From positions 558,001 through 622,000 of the forward strand of contig NZ_SLWK01000001.1 of the NCBI RefSeq assembly GCF_004345615.1: a DNA stretch of 64,000 nt, in the 5' to 3' direction. Shown in pieces: positions 1-10,733 of this stretch. The notes under the pieces were generated by a model, which saw nothing but the letters and a program-made list of their open reading frames with translations, did no database searches and had not been told where the DNA came from. Source of the stretch: Natronoflexus pectinivorans (GTDB lineage Bacteria; Bacteroidota; Bacteroidia; Bacteroidales; Marinilabiliaceae). Both the position numbers and the translations under genes were made by a program. Numbering within the stretch: position 1 is the first letter of the stretch; each line of letters starts with the position of its first letter.

Positions 1-1
1 A

Positions 2-1525
2 AGTGCTTCTTTTGCGCAGATTAAAGACGGGAAAGGACGCATGCAGGTTTATATTCGTCGTGACGATATTTGTGACGGTGAGGATAAAACCATGTACAAC
101 ACTGTTTTTAAACGTTTGCTTGACATTGGAGACATCATTGGAGTTAAAGGATTTGTGTTTAAAACACAAACCGGTGAAATATCATTACATGTAAAAGAAC
201 TCACCATATTGGCTAAGTCTGTTCGTCCTCTTCCAATTGTAAAAGAGAAAGACGGAAAGATTTACGACGCATTTACCGATCCGGAAATGCGCTATCGTCA
301 GCGTTATGTTGATTTGATTGTGAATGATCACGTAAAGGAGACTTTCCTGGCCAGAACGAAAATTATGAATACCATGCGGAATTTTTTCAATGAGCGTGGT
401 TATTTAGAGGTTGAAACACCCATTTTGCAGGCAATTCCCGGAGGAGCGGCAGCTCGCCCGTTTATTACTCACCACAATGCTCTTAACATTCCGCTATATT
501 TAAGAATTGCCAATGAACTTTACCTTAAACGCCTGATTGTAGGTGGTTTTGATGGAGTTTACGAGTTTGCCAAAGATTTCCGAAACGAAGGTATGGACAG
601 GACCCATAACCCTGAGTTCACCGTTATGGAAATCTACGTGGCTTACAAAGATTATAAGTGGATGATGGATTTTACCGAAGAGATGATTGAACGTGTAGCT
701 CTTGAGCTACACGGTACTACCGAGGTGAAACTGGGAGATAAAATCATAAACTTTAAGCGTCCTTTCAAACGAGTTCCCATGTTGGAAGCCATAAAGGAGC
801 ATACCGGGTTTGATGTTTCCGGTATGGATGAGAATGGGTTGCGCGAGGTTTGTAAAAAACTCAATATAGAGGTGGATACCTCAATGGGAAAAGGTAAGCT
901 GATTGATGAGATTTTTGGAGAAAAATGTGAGCATCACTACGTTCAGCCCACATTCATTACCGATTATCCGATTGAGATGTCTCCGTTGTGCAAAAAACAC
1001 CGCGAAAACCCGGAACTTACTGAGAGGTTTGAGTTAATGGTAAACGGCAAGGAACTGGCAAATGCCTACAGCGAATTGAATGATCCCATTGATCAGTTGG
1101 AGCGTTTTCAGGATCAGCTAAAACTTTCGGAAAAAGGTGATGATGAGGCCATGTTTATTGATCACGATTTTGTTCGTTCTTTGGAATATGGTATGCCCCC
1201 GACCTCGGGAATGGGAATTGGGATTGACCGTCTCACCATGTTTATGACCAATCAGGAATCCATACAGGAGGTGCTGTTTTTTCCGCAAATGCGACCCGAA
1301 AAAAAAGCGGAGAAAGATGGTGACGACAAATTTGAAGCAATAGGAATTCCAGCAGAGTGGATACCGGTGATTCGAAAAGCCGGTTTTCAGAGAGTAAAAG
1401 ATTTATTGGAAGTTGATAATCCAAATAAATTGCACCAACAATTGTGCGGACTAAATAAAAAGAATAAACTTGGCCTGACAAATCCATCTAGAGAAGAGGT
1501 TTCAGAATGGCTTTCGCAAAGTTAA
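2..1525 (+). CDS. lysS: Lysyl-tRNA synthetase, class II (5' end outside window)
   Basis: Charges tRNA-Lys with lysine in the cytoplasm. The reading frame is open from base 2 and encodes the end of the anticodon-binding OB fold ([19 protein letters not shown]), so the start lies upstream of the window. The class II core follows: motif 2 is visible as [14 protein letters not shown] and motif 3 as [12 protein letters not shown] near the end of the core. After the core come about 70 extra residues ([14 protein letters not shown] to the end) with a helical hairpin look. This tail is, to my knowledge, common in Bacteroidota LysRS. Together with gpsA and pgi it makes a co-directional group; gpsA begins 24 bases after the lysS stop if its ATG is used. 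Confidence 0.97.
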   Translation, partial: SASFAQIKDGKGRMQVYIRRDDICDGEDKTMYNTVFKRLLDIGDIIGVKGFVFKTQTGEISLHVKELTILAKSVRPLPIVKEKDGKIYDAFTDPEMRYRQRYVDLIVNDHVKETFLARTKIMNTMRNFFNERGYLEVETPILQAIPGGAAARPFITHHNALNIPLYLRIANELYLKRLIVGGFDGVYEFAKDFRNEGMDRTHNPEFTVMEIYVAYKDYKWMMDFTEEMIERVALELHGTTEVKLGDKIINFKRPFKRVPMLEAIKEHTGFDVSGMDENGLREVCKKLNIEVDTSMGKGKLIDEIFGEKCEHHYVQPTFITDYPIEMSPLCKKHRENPELTERFELMVNGKELANAYSELNDPIDQLERFQDQLKLSEKGDDEAMFIDHDFVRSLEYGMPPTSGMGIGIDRLTMFMTNQESIQEVLFFPQMRPEKKAEKDGDDKFEAIGIPAEWIPVIRKAGFQRVKDLLEVDNPNKLHQQLCGLNKKNKLGLTNPSREEVSEWLSQS

Positions 1526-1549
1526 GTGCGTAACAAAAACAATATTATC

Positions 1550-2548
1550 ATGGACGTAACCGCGTCGAAAATCGGAATCATAGGTAGTGGCAGCTGGGCA
1601 ACAGCCATAGCAAAAATGGTACTAATAAGTTCTGATAAACTGAACTGGCATTTCAGAAGTCCCGAATATATTGAACGTTTTAAAACTGTAAAGCATAATC
1701 CCAATTACTTAACATCGGTTTCTTTTGATATTGATAGAATTTCATTTTTTCAGGACATCAATGAACTGGTTGAAGCTTCTGATATATTAATTTTTGCAAA
1801 CCCATCGGCGTTTTTAAGTCAATTGTTATCCGGGTTGTCAGTGTCTCTTAAAGATAAGTTCATTGTTTCGGCAATTAAGGGGCTTGTACCAGAGCATAAA
1901 TTAATCATCGCCAGCTATTTTAATAAAATCCATGGTGTTCCACTCGACCAGATTGCAGTTATATCAGGTCCATGTCATGCGGAAGAGGTTGCTTTGGAAA
2001 GATTATCATACCTTACCATCGCCTGTCAGGATGTTAAAAAGGGACGCGAGTTTGCTTCCAGATTGCAATGCAGCTTTATAAAGACAGTGGTTTCGGATGA
2101 TATTTATGGGACGGAATATGCCGCAGTTTTAAAAAATATTATGGCCGTAGCATCCGGGATTTGTCATGGACTGGGGTATGGTGATAATTTTCAGGCAGTT
2201 TTAATCTCCAATGCCATACAGGAAATAAAACGATTTGTTGATACCGTGCATCCCATAACTCGTGATATAAAAAGTTCTGCATACTTGGGAGATTTATTGG
2301 TTACATGTTATTCACAATTCAGTCGGAACAGAACTTTTGGTACCATGATTGGGAAAGGGTATTCTGTAAAAAGCGCACAACTGGAGATGCTGATGATTGC
2401 CGAAGGATACTACGCAGCCAAGAGTATAAAAGAGATAAATGATCGATATAAAGTGAACATGCCCATAACCGATGCTGTTTATAATATCATATACGAGAAG
2501 ATATCCCCTACCATCGAGATTCGGTTATTAACCGAATCTCTGAGATAA
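1550..2548 (+). CDS. gpsA: Glycerol-3-phosphate dehydrogenase [NAD(P)+]
   Basis: Reduces dihydroxyacetone phosphate to sn-glycerol 3-phosphate for phospholipid synthesis in the cytosol. The N-terminus has the Rossmann dinucleotide motif [12 protein letters not shown], followed by [22 protein letters not shown] and the catalytic-lysine region [15 protein letters not shown], in family order. I chose the ATG at 1550, giving 332 residues. The frame could also start at a GTG at 1526 directly after the lysS stop, but this would only add eight residues without family similarity. The last codons lie inside a strong 25-bp inverted repeat (2516-2540). Confidence 0.95.
   Translation: MDVTASKIGIIGSGSWATAIAKMVLISSDKLNWHFRSPEYIERFKTVKHNPNYLTSVSFDIDRISFFQDINELVEASDILIFANPSAFLSQLLSGLSVSLKDKFIVSAIKGLVPEHKLIIASYFNKIHGVPLDQIAVISGPCHAEEVALERLSYLTIACQDVKKGREFASRLQCSFIKTVVSDDIYGTEYAAVLKNIMAVASGICHGLGYGDNFQAVLISNAIQEIKRFVDTVHPITRDIKSSAYLGDLLVTCYSQFSRNRTFGTMIGKGYSVKSAQLEMLMIAEGYYAAKSIKEINDRYKVNMPITDAVYNIIYEKISPTIEIRLLTESLR
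2516..2540 (+). repeat. 25-bp near-perfect inverted repeat overlapping the 3' end of gpsA
   Basis: Two 12-base arms (GAGATTCGGTTA and its exact complement) are separated by a single T. The element encodes the last residues of GpsA and ends 5 bases before the stop codon. In RNA it would form a stable hairpin with the innermost pairs opened as loop. No run of T follows, so it is more likely a processing or stability hairpin, or a protein-binding dyad, than a classical intrinsic terminator. Confidence 0.6.
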
Positions 2549-2604
2549 GGAGAAACTATTTCTCAACATCAAAATGCTTAATATCAAATAATTCACACTT
2601 AACA

Positions 2605-3948
<1,344 letters not shown>

Positions 3949-3973
3949 TCCATTGATCTATATAGAAATTAAA

Positions 3974-4000
3974 AACAGGGATTGCAATGCAATCCCTGTT
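3974..4000. terminator. Bidirectional intrinsic terminator between pgi and folA
   Basis: A perfect 12-bp stem (AACAGGGATTGC / GCAATCCCTGTT) with a 3-base loop lies between the convergent pgi and folA genes. It is followed by TCTCTT on the plus strand and by TTTAATTTC on the minus strand, so it probably ends both transcripts. Confidence 0.8.
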
Positions 4001-4022
4001 TCTCTTATAAATGAATTGATTC

Positions 4023-4514
4023 TTACTTTCTTTCAACAGTTTCATACGAAAACTGTAAGTTGGTTTTAGGATCGGTAAATGGACCTTCCATCATTACACT
4101 GTTCCAGTCGTCTCTCTTAATTTCAGGAAACCATGTATCCACATCATCAAATTTATGATGAATGTGCGTAAAATAGATGCGAGTGGCTACCGGCATGAAA
4201 ATGTCATACACTTCGCCTCCTCCTATTACAAAAAGTTCTTGTTCTTTTCTGCACTTGTCCAACACATCTTCTATGGTGCGAGCCATTTCACAACCATTAC
4301 AAGTCAATTGTGGGTTACGGGTTAAAACGATGTTTCGTCTGTTGGGCAAAGCTCCGTTTGGCAAAGATTCGTAGGTCTTTCGTCCCATCACAATAGGATG
4401 GCCTGTGGTGAGTTGTTTAAACCGTTTTAAATCGCCACTTATATAGGCAAGTTGGTCGCCATTAAAGCCTATTCCGCCTTTTTTGTCAATAACCACTATA
4501 ATTGAAATATGCAT
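4023..4514 (-). CDS. folA: Dihydrofolate reductase
   Basis: Reduces dihydrofolate to tetrahydrofolate with NADPH, regenerating the cofactor oxidised by ThyA. 163 residues, normal for bacterial DHFR. The acidic catalytic residue is Asp28 in SGDLKRFK. GRKTYESLP and LPNRRNIVLTR bind NADPH, and FVIGGGEVYDIFM is the second glycine-rich motif. The position equivalent to the conserved Trp22 of the E. coli enzyme appears to be Ala23 (QLAYISGD). It is the last gene of the minus-strand operon, 29 bases after thyA. Confidence 0.95.
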   Translation of the reverse strand: MHISIIVVIDKKGGIGFNGDQLAYISGDLKRFKQLTTGHPIVMGRKTYESLPNGALPNRRNIVLTRNPQLTCNGCEMARTIEDVLDKCRKEQELFVIGGGEVYDIFMPVATRIYFTHIHHKFDDVDTWFPEIKRDDWNSVMMEGPFTDPKTNLQFSYETVERK

Positions 4515-4543
4515 AGTTGATTTTGCTAATGGTTTAGAAATAA

Positions 4544-5338
4544 TTATACAGCAATATCGCCTTTTATATGGGGGTGAGGTTCGTACCCTGTTAATTTAAA
4601 GTCTTCAAATACAAAATCATCTATTGATTTTACATTAGGATTGATTTCCATTTTTGGTAATGGTCGTGGATCCCGGGTTAATTGGAGATTTACCTGATCT
4701 AAATGATTCAGATAGATATGTGCATCACCTAAAGTATGCACAAAATCACCAGGCTTAAGGCCGGTAACTTGTGCCATCATCATGGTTAAAAGCGCGTATG
4801 ATGCTATGTTAAAAGGAACTCCAAGAAAAATGTCAGCACTGCGCTGATAAAGCTGGCAACTTAACTTTCCATCGGCCACGTAGAACTGGAATAAAATGTG
4901 ACAAGGAGGCAGTTGCATCTCATCTATCTGACCTGCATTCCATGCACTCACAATATGCCTTCTTGAATCGGGACTGTTTTTTATGGAATCAACAACTTGC
5001 TTAATCTGGTCAATATGCCCACCATCATAAGACGGCCATGATCTCCACTGGTATCCATAAATGGGACCCAACTCCCCGTTTTCAAGTGCCCACTCATTCC
5101 ATATTCTCACTCCGTTTTCCTGAAGATATGCCACATTGGTACTCCCCTTTAAAAACCAGAGTAATTCGTAAATAATGGACTTCAGATGCAATTTCTTTGT
5201 CGTTACAAGTGGAAAGCCATCCGAAAGATCAAACCGCATCTGATGTCCAAAAACACTCAATGTCCCTGTTCCTGTGCGGTCTTCCTTGCGAAATCCCTCT
5301 GTGGTAACTCTTTTTATAAGATCCAGATATTGTTGCAT
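4544..5338 (-). CDS. thyA: Thymidylate synthase
   Basis: Methylates dUMP to dTMP using methylene-tetrahydrofolate, producing dihydrofolate for the neighbouring FolA. 264 residues, the classical ThyA size. The nucleophile is Cys146 in [12 protein letters not shown]. The [11 protein letters not shown] segment near the N-terminus and [20 protein letters not shown], which binds dUMP phosphate and base, are intact. It starts only 4 bases after the upstream stop, so it is translated from the same message as the EEP protein. Confidence 0.97.
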   Translation of the reverse strand: MQQYLDLIKRVTTEGFRKEDRTGTGTLSVFGHQMRFDLSDGFPLVTTKKLHLKSIIYELLWFLKGSTNVAYLQENGVRIWNEWALENGELGPIYGYQWRSWPSYDGGHIDQIKQVVDSIKNSPDSRRHIVSAWNAGQIDEMQLPPCHILFQFYVADGKLSCQLYQRSADIFLGVPFNIASYALLTMMMAQVTGLKPGDFVHTLGDAHIYLNHLDQVNLQLTRDPRPLPKMEINPNVKSIDDFVFEDFKLTGYEPHPHIKGDIAV

Positions 5339-5342
5339 TTTT

Positions 5343-6443
5343 TTATTGTTTCAAATCAATGGTTGTCATAATTGGGAAATGGTCTGAATAATCCAGGGGT
5401 AAACGTTCAAAATTAAACGATTCAAACTGTGGATCATGAAAAATGTAATCGATCCTGAAAGAAGGTAACCTTCCGTTGTATGTCCCTCCAAAACCTACGC
5501 CCGACTCACGAAAGGCATCCTTTAAATTGCCGCGCATGGTTCGGTAAACATACGAAACCGGAGTGTCGTTAAAATCGCCACAAACAATCACCGGGTAGGG
5601 TGAGTTCTCAATATGCCTGGCCAGAAACTCTGCCTGACTTGACCGGGATTTAAAAGCCCTGGTAATTTTTTGTGAGATGTTTCGTAATCCCTGTCTCTGA
5701 CTATCAGTCATGCGGAAATCCAAACTATCAAGAACGCTCAATTCATGATCCTGAAATCCAATGGATTCAAGATGTGTGTTGAATACGCGAATCACCTTTC
5801 CATCCACATTTATATCAGCATAGCTTGCCATGTTTAAGGAGTTCTCAAACCTGATGGCATTGCCATTTACTATGGGATGCTTTGAAAATATGGCCAGTCC
5901 GTAACCTGTATTTCCACGATGAGTTCTGAGATAATCAACTTGCCGGTATCCATATTTTCTGAATTTTGCAATAATAGCGGTAGGCGTGTATTCATCACGC
6001 CTCATGCTGGTAAAATACTCCTGAAAACAGATGATGTCTGGATCTTTTCTAAGAATATATTCAAATATGGCTTCAGGCGCACCATCCATCCCGGAATGTT
6101 TGTAAAAATCAAACATTCGTGTGTTGTATGACATGATGGTAACCGGGCGCTCCAGCTGCTGAATGTTATCAATGGTTTTTGCACGAAACTGAAAAGTGTT
6201 GTTCCAATGCTGCAATGAGATGGCCAATACCACAAAAGGAATCAGAGATAATAAACTCTTTCTTATTAGCAGCCAACCCAGGATAACCAGATTCAGTAAC
6301 CAAAATACCGGAAAGGCAAATCCGGCGAAGGCAAAAATATGCAAACGCGCAGGGCTAACATATGCTGTGAGAACCGACAGAAGTAACAATGCTGCCGGTA
6401 TAAACACAATAATTAATGATATGGAATATATTAGCTTTTTCAA
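5343..6443 (-). CDS. Membrane-anchored endonuclease/exonuclease/phosphatase family protein
   Basis: The N-terminal ~85 residues hold two to three hydrophobic helices. A metal-dependent EEP hydrolase fold follows. Its motifs appear in order: [18 protein letters not shown] (metal-binding Glu), FNTHLES, GDFNDTP (Asp and Asn of the active site) and SDHFPI (catalytic His). The hydrolase domain probably lies outside the cytoplasmic membrane, but topology is inferred. The substrate (DNA, RNA, phospholipid or inositol phosphate) cannot be told from sequence. It sits between a rhomboid gene and thyA. Confidence 0.88.
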   Translation of the reverse strand: MKKLIYSISLIIVFIPAALLLLSVLTAYVSPARLHIFAFAGFAFPVFWLLNLVILGWLLIRKSLLSLIPFVVLAISLQHWNNTFQFRAKTIDNIQQLERPVTIMSYNTRMFDFYKHSGMDGAPEAIFEYILRKDPDIICFQEYFTSMRRDEYTPTAIIAKFRKYGYRQVDYLRTHRGNTGYGLAIFSKHPIVNGNAIRFENSLNMASYADINVDGKVIRVFNTHLESIGFQDHELSVLDSLDFRMTDSQRQGLRNISQKITRAFKSRSSQAEFLARHIENSPYPVIVCGDFNDTPVSYVYRTMRGNLKDAFRESGVGFGGTYNGRLPSFRIDYIFHDPQFESFNFERLPLDYSDHFPIMTTIDLKQ

Positions 6444-6461
6444 CTTTCTAAATATAATGCA

Positions 6462-7364
6462 TTAATCATTCTCCTGACTTGCTTCAAACAGTATTTTCTT
6501 CTCTTCTGCGGTGAGGCTGTCATAACCGCTGGTTTTAATCTTCTCCAGAATTCTGTCCACCTCTTTCAATCGTCGCGTTTTAATGGCATTGTATTCCAGG
6601 TCGGATAACGGTCTTTTGTGCGTAACTTTCAGATTTTTTTTCCTGGCAAATAACTTCGACATTTCAGATTTCTTGAAGTGTGACGGAATTCCAGAATAAC
6701 TTCCGGTACCTTTTTTACTCCATTGCCATCCTAAATAGAGTCCCACAACGGCTCCTCCCATATGGGCAAGATGCCCACCTGTATTACTCAACGCCGGAAT
6801 ACTTATTAAATCAATGATAAAGGCTACCAGTGCAATGTATTTTAACTTTACGGAGCCAAAGAACAACAGAAATACCGTGTGATCGGGGCTATATCGTGCC
6901 ACAGCAAACAATATGGCCATAACAGACGCCGATGCTCCAAGCAGTATGGATGAAGGAACCACATTATAAAAAGCCGGAACCAGGTTGTAAGCCAACAGGT
7001 AAACGGCAGCCCCTGCAATCCCTCCCAAAAAATAAGTTTTGAGGAATAAACGGGATCCTATAATTTGAAGAAATAGTCTCCCAAACCAATACAGATAAAG
7101 GATGTTAAACAGAACATGAATAAAATCGAAATGAAGGAACATGTAGGTTAAAACCGTCCACGGCCTTACGAGCAGGCGTGCCGGCTCTGATGGCACCGAA
7201 AAAAAGGCCAGCCAGGGACGAATGGCATCAGGCGACCAGCCGCTGAGCACCAAAAAAAGCTGAATGAAGCGAAAAGCCAAAAACACACCAATGTTGATGT
7301 AAATCAACCGGGTGAGGATGGTTCCGTATCTGAAGGATTCCTTAATTTCTCTGATAATGCTCAT
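6462..7364 (-). CDS. Rhomboid family intramembrane serine protease (with C-terminal extension)
   Basis: A six-helix membrane protease of 300 residues. The family helix motif with HVLFN is at 83-87. The presumed nucleophile Ser145 sits in GASASV and the partner His201 in HLAHMGGAVVG. The usual GxSG reads GASA here, so the residue after Ser is Ala. After the last helix comes a charged ~85-residue cytosolic tail with a predicted helical hairpin (LSDLEYNAIKTRRLKEVD) seen in related Bacteroidota rhomboids. The substrate is unknown. Its start lies 6 bases after the stop of the second rhomboid gene. Confidence 0.92.
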   Translation of the reverse strand: MSIIREIKESFRYGTILTRLIYINIGVFLAFRFIQLFLVLSGWSPDAIRPWLAFFSVPSEPARLLVRPWTVLTYMFLHFDFIHVLFNILYLYWFGRLFLQIIGSRLFLKTYFLGGIAGAAVYLLAYNLVPAFYNVVPSSILLGASASVMAILFAVARYSPDHTVFLLFFGSVKLKYIALVAFIIDLISIPALSNTGGHLAHMGGAVVGLYLGWQWSKKGTGSYSGIPSHFKKSEMSKLFARKKNLKVTHKRPLSDLEYNAIKTRRLKEVDRILEKIKTSGYDSLTAEEKKILFEASQEND

Positions 7365-7370
7365 AATCTG

Positions 7371-8156
7371 TTAATAAATCCCCTTCTTCTGCCAGTATTT
7401 TATTAATATAAAACCCCATAACATTCCACCCAAGTGGGCAAAATGAGCCACATTCAAATGTCCCATATTTACGGATGTGAATCTGCTAATTCCCAGGAAC
7501 AATTCCAAAACTCCATAGAAAATTACAAAATATTTTGCTTTTATGGGTATAGGCGGAAATAATAACATCAACCTGGTATCGGGGAAGAGCATTCCAAATG
7601 CAAGCAGAATTCCGAAAACAGCTCCCGAGGCTCCAATGGTAATATGACTGTTAAGAAAATCGGTGCGAAATCTCATCAATGAATCAATAGCCACCTCTCT
7701 GCTTATTTCCTGGTTCGGTTGCAGCACGAAGAACTGACTGAGATTTTCGTGTGTGGGGTTATTCATTGCATTCGTGATCTCTTTTAACACAGGTACAATC
7801 TCAATATACTGAACCGTAAGGTGAATAAGAGCTGCGCCAATTCCGGTTACAAAATAGAAAATCAGAAATCGTTTGGGTCCCCATACCATTTCCAACATCC
7901 GCCCAAACATAAAGAGGGCGAACATGTTAAAAAAGACATGGTAGAATTGAGGGTAGGCATGTAAAAACATATATGTAACCAACTGATAAGGCTGGAAATT
8001 GTCTGCCATAGGCACATGTAGCCCCAGAATCTTTTCAAATCGAATGCCTAAATTCTGTGCCAGCATGATGCTGGCCAGAAAAAATATCCCGTTTATTATC
8101 AGTAGATTTTTAACTACCGGAGTCAGTGATCCAAAGGGTGATGCTCCGAAATTCAT
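7371..8156 (-). CDS. Rhomboid family intramembrane serine protease
   Basis: A second, shorter rhomboid of 261 residues, upstream in the same operon. The complete catalytic motif is seen: FYHVFFNMFALFMFGRMLE, Ser177 in GASGAVFG and His241 in HFAHLGGMLWGF. Between helices 3 and 4 there is a large extramembrane loop (about residues 118-170) that could recognise substrate. It starts 18 bases after mutL. Confidence 0.95.
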   Translation of the reverse strand: MNFGASPFGSLTPVVKNLLIINGIFFLASIMLAQNLGIRFEKILGLHVPMADNFQPYQLVTYMFLHAYPQFYHVFFNMFALFMFGRMLEMVWGPKRFLIFYFVTGIGAALIHLTVQYIEIVPVLKEITNAMNNPTHENLSQFFVLQPNQEISREVAIDSLMRFRTDFLNSHITIGASGAVFGILLAFGMLFPDTRLMLLFPPIPIKAKYFVIFYGVLELFLGISRFTSVNMGHLNVAHFAHLGGMLWGFILIKYWQKKGIY

Positions 8157-8174
8157 ATCGTATGGTTTAAATTT

Positions 8175-10049
8175 CTATCTAAATCGTTTGTCCAGTTCTT
8201 CGTTATCAATGATGGTGATAACAGGTTTTCCTGTCGGGGAAAAATGTGGCATGTTACAACGAAATAATTTTCCTGTAAGAGAAGTCATCTCTTCGGCGGA
8301 AAGAATCTCTCCGTTCTTCATGCACGCATTGCGTGCCATGATGGCTGCCAATTGCTCCCTGATCTCTTTTGCCGGATCAACTTCTCCGGTTTTGTATGCT
8401 TCCAGAAGGTTTTCAATCACCCTTGAAGCATTTACGTGATCAAATTCTGAAGGAATTCCGTTTATACGAAATTCTCCATTGTTAACCTCTTCCAAATCAA
8501 ACCCAAATATAGAGAGTTCTGTCTTTATTTCCCTGAGTAAAGTGGATTCTTCTTCATTAAACACCAGAGTTTCTGCAAAAAGAACCTGCTGGGTGGTGGA
8601 TTTGTTCGTTTTTATTGAATGTAAAAATTGTTCGTACAAAATTCTTTCATGCGCTCTTCTTTGATCGATAATCATCAATCCTGATTTAACAGGTGTGATG
8701 ATAAACCGGCCTTTCATCTGAAAGTAGGTAGCCGAAGATGGCGGGTTTTCCATCTGATCGGGTGTTGGTACTTCGTCAGTGTAATCAGGGTTTTTACGTG
8801 ATGGAAGAACGATGGACTCAGGTGTTTCATCTACATCTTCAAACGAGGTGAGATTCTCAAAGTCAGGCTCATCATCGGAATCTCTATAAAGAGATTCCCA
8901 GCCTGATGTTTTGCTCCGGCTTACCGGTGTGCTGTAATCCGTTTTAAACGGATTGTAGTCGGGATTGAATTTTACTTCCGGCATCTTAACCTCAGATTGT
9001 CTGGTAAAAGCCGGAATATTAATCTGTCCTTCTGTATCAAAATCAATGGAGGGAACGGCGTTGTGCTTTCCCAGGCTCTCTCTGACTGCGGCATTGAGAA
9101 TTTTCCAAACCAGTTTCTCATCCTCAAATTTTATTTCTGTTTTGGTGGGATGAATGTTTACATCAATTAGGTCAGGATTAATATCAAGAAAGAGAAACCA
9201 TGAAGGATAGGCATCTTTTGCGATCAGATTCTCATAAGCATCCATCACCGATTTATATAAATAGGGATGCCGCATGTAGCGGTTGTTAACAAAAAAGTAT
9301 TGGTCGCCGGCTGTTCTTCTTGCATTTTGAGGTTTCCCTATAAAACCGCGCACATTAACAATGGACGACTCGGTGTTTACAGGCAGCAGATGTGCATTGC
9401 ACTGTTTCCCTATAATGCCAATGATTCTCTGTCGTAAATTCGATTGCTGGAGATTAATCAATGGCTGATCGTTATGTATGAGAGTGAAGGCCACCTGCTC
9501 ATTGGCCAAAGCCACTCTTTGTACCTCGGTAATGATGTGGCGCAATTCTGTGGCATTTGTTTTTAAAAACCTACGCCGCGCCGGTACATTATAAAAAAGG
9601 TTTTTAATAAGAAAGTTACTGCCTGTCGGACAAGTAACCGGTTCTTGTGTTTCCACTTTAGACCCTGCAATTACAATTCGGGTGCCCAGTTCTTGATTCG
9701 CAGTTTTTGTATTGAGTTCAACGTGTGCAACTGCTGCGATGGATGCCAATGCCTCACCACGAAATCCCATAGTTCTGATGGAAAACAGATCATTTGCCTC
9801 CTTTATTTTTGAAGTGGCATGGCGTTCAAACGCCATGCGTGCGTCGGTTTCACTCATTCCACTGCCATTGTCAATGATCTGAATGAGTGTGCGTCCGGCG
9901 TCTTTAATAATGATCTTAACTTCGGTGGCACCTGCATCAATGGCGTTTTCTGTAAGTTCTTTAACTACCGATGCAGGCCGTTGTATAACTTCACCCGCTG
10001 CTATTTGGTTGGCAACTGCATCGGGGAGGAGCTGAATAATATCCGACAT
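8175..10049 (-). CDS. mutL: DNA mismatch repair protein MutL
   Basis: Couples mismatch recognition by MutS to strand removal. The GHKL ATPase motifs are complete: NQIAAGEV, ENAIDAGATEVKI, IDNGSGM, and GFRGEALASIAAV. A transducer domain, a variable acidic linker (about 330-440) and a dimerisation domain follow. The usual endonuclease motif DQHA(x)2E(x)4E appears as DQRRAHERILYE at 462-473. The usual CPHGRP-like motif is replaced by CNMPHFSPTGKP from Cys598, so nicking activity is uncertain. 624 residues, normal size. It starts 34 bases after the upstream small membrane protein. Confidence 0.96.
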   Translation of the reverse strand: MSDIIQLLPDAVANQIAAGEVIQRPASVVKELTENAIDAGATEVKIIIKDAGRTLIQIIDNGSGMSETDARMAFERHATSKIKEANDLFSIRTMGFRGEALASIAAVAHVELNTKTANQELGTRIVIAGSKVETQEPVTCPTGSNFLIKNLFYNVPARRRFLKTNATELRHIITEVQRVALANEQVAFTLIHNDQPLINLQQSNLRQRIIGIIGKQCNAHLLPVNTESSIVNVRGFIGKPQNARRTAGDQYFFVNNRYMRHPYLYKSVMDAYENLIAKDAYPSWFLFLDINPDLIDVNIHPTKTEIKFEDEKLVWKILNAAVRESLGKHNAVPSIDFDTEGQINIPAFTRQSEVKMPEVKFNPDYNPFKTDYSTPVSRSKTSGWESLYRDSDDEPDFENLTSFEDVDETPESIVLPSRKNPDYTDEVPTPDQMENPPSSATYFQMKGRFIITPVKSGLMIIDQRRAHERILYEQFLHSIKTNKSTTQQVLFAETLVFNEEESTLLREIKTELSIFGFDLEEVNNGEFRINGIPSEFDHVNASRVIENLLEAYKTGEVDPAKEIREQLAAIMARNACMKNGEILSAEEMTSLTGKLFRCNMPHFSPTGKPVITIIDNEELDKRFR

Positions 10050-10083
10050 GGGCTTTTCTCTTATTTACAGAAGCATCCAGGTT

Positions 10084-10413
10084 TTACATAAATTGACTGT
10101 ACCAGTCGTAACCGGCATGTAACAGGTAATAGAATAAGGCCATCAATGCAATAAGGATGACTACCAGCCTGATGTTTGATTTTCGTCGCACACTTCTGCT
10201 TACTTCGAAGGTGTTTTTTATTCTACGACGCATTTTCCCTTTTATGCGATCTTCAAAAGAGCTGTCGGTTTCTCCATCCTCTGTGGGATTTAATCCCATC
10301 TCAACCCTGATTCTTCGTTCTCTTTCCCTGCGTTCCTCTTTTGCCTCATCATAATAGATGGGATCAAGATGAAACTTTCGGTGCTGGGGGATTTTAATAA
10401 ATGAAAACCTCAT
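10084..10413 (-). CDS. Small C-terminally membrane-anchored protein, function unknown
   Basis: 109 residues. A charged, Arg/Glu-rich soluble part (KEERRERERRIRVEMGL) is followed by one hydrophobic helix at about 82-100 and a short tail (YDWYSQFM). I know similar proteins beside mutL in other Bacteroidota genomes but no established function. It is the first gene of the 6.4-kb operon ending in folA, so it is likely transcribed with mutL, the rhomboids and thyA. Confidence 0.75.
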   Translation of the reverse strand: MRFSFIKIPQHRKFHLDPIYYDEAKEERRERERRIRVEMGLNPTEDGETDSSFEDRIKGKMRRRIKNTFEVSRSVRRKSNIRLVVILIALMALFYYLLHAGYDWYSQFM

Positions 10414-10495
10414 GCTTTTTTCTTTGGTTGTATGGTTATGAACGCAAAAACTTTGCCTTTTTTGCTTTTCATTACCATCTATATATTATATGATG

Positions 10496-10503
10496 CAAAT
10501 TTA
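10496..10503 (-). promoter_or_regulatory. Candidate -7 box for the mutL-thyA-folA operon
   Basis: On the minus strand the sequence reads TAAATTTG, matching the Bacteroidota -7 consensus TAnnTTTG, about 85 bases upstream of the first gene. A clear -33 TTG at the usual distance is not visible, so support is partial. Confidence 0.35.
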
Positions 10504-10687
10504 CAAAATTGGGTTGGTCTTTCCATATTTTTAATGAAGGAGTTATACGCATTGAATTTTACATGTTCTGATTTCATGAATTTTTGTGTGGGATTTTAAA
10601 CTTCCTGCTTAAGATCATTAATTGCAAATCCGGTCACTGTTATTTGAAAAAGTTTTATTTAGGTGTCTATGATTTGCTATTCAAAGA

Positions 10688-10733
10688 CTCCCGAAAATCC
10701 GGGAGAACTAGTCCCGATGCTTCGGGACTAGTT
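10688..10733. repeat. Two adjacent palindromes (REP-like)
   Basis: The first hairpin has arms CTCCCG and CGGGAG around a 6-base loop (10688-10705). The second has 12-bp arms (AACTAGTCCCGA and its complement, 10706-10733) around a 4-base loop. The GTCCCGA/TCGGGAC core also appears in degenerate form near 57332-57346. They look like dispersed intergenic palindromes rather than a terminator, since no gene ends close by. Confidence 0.5.
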
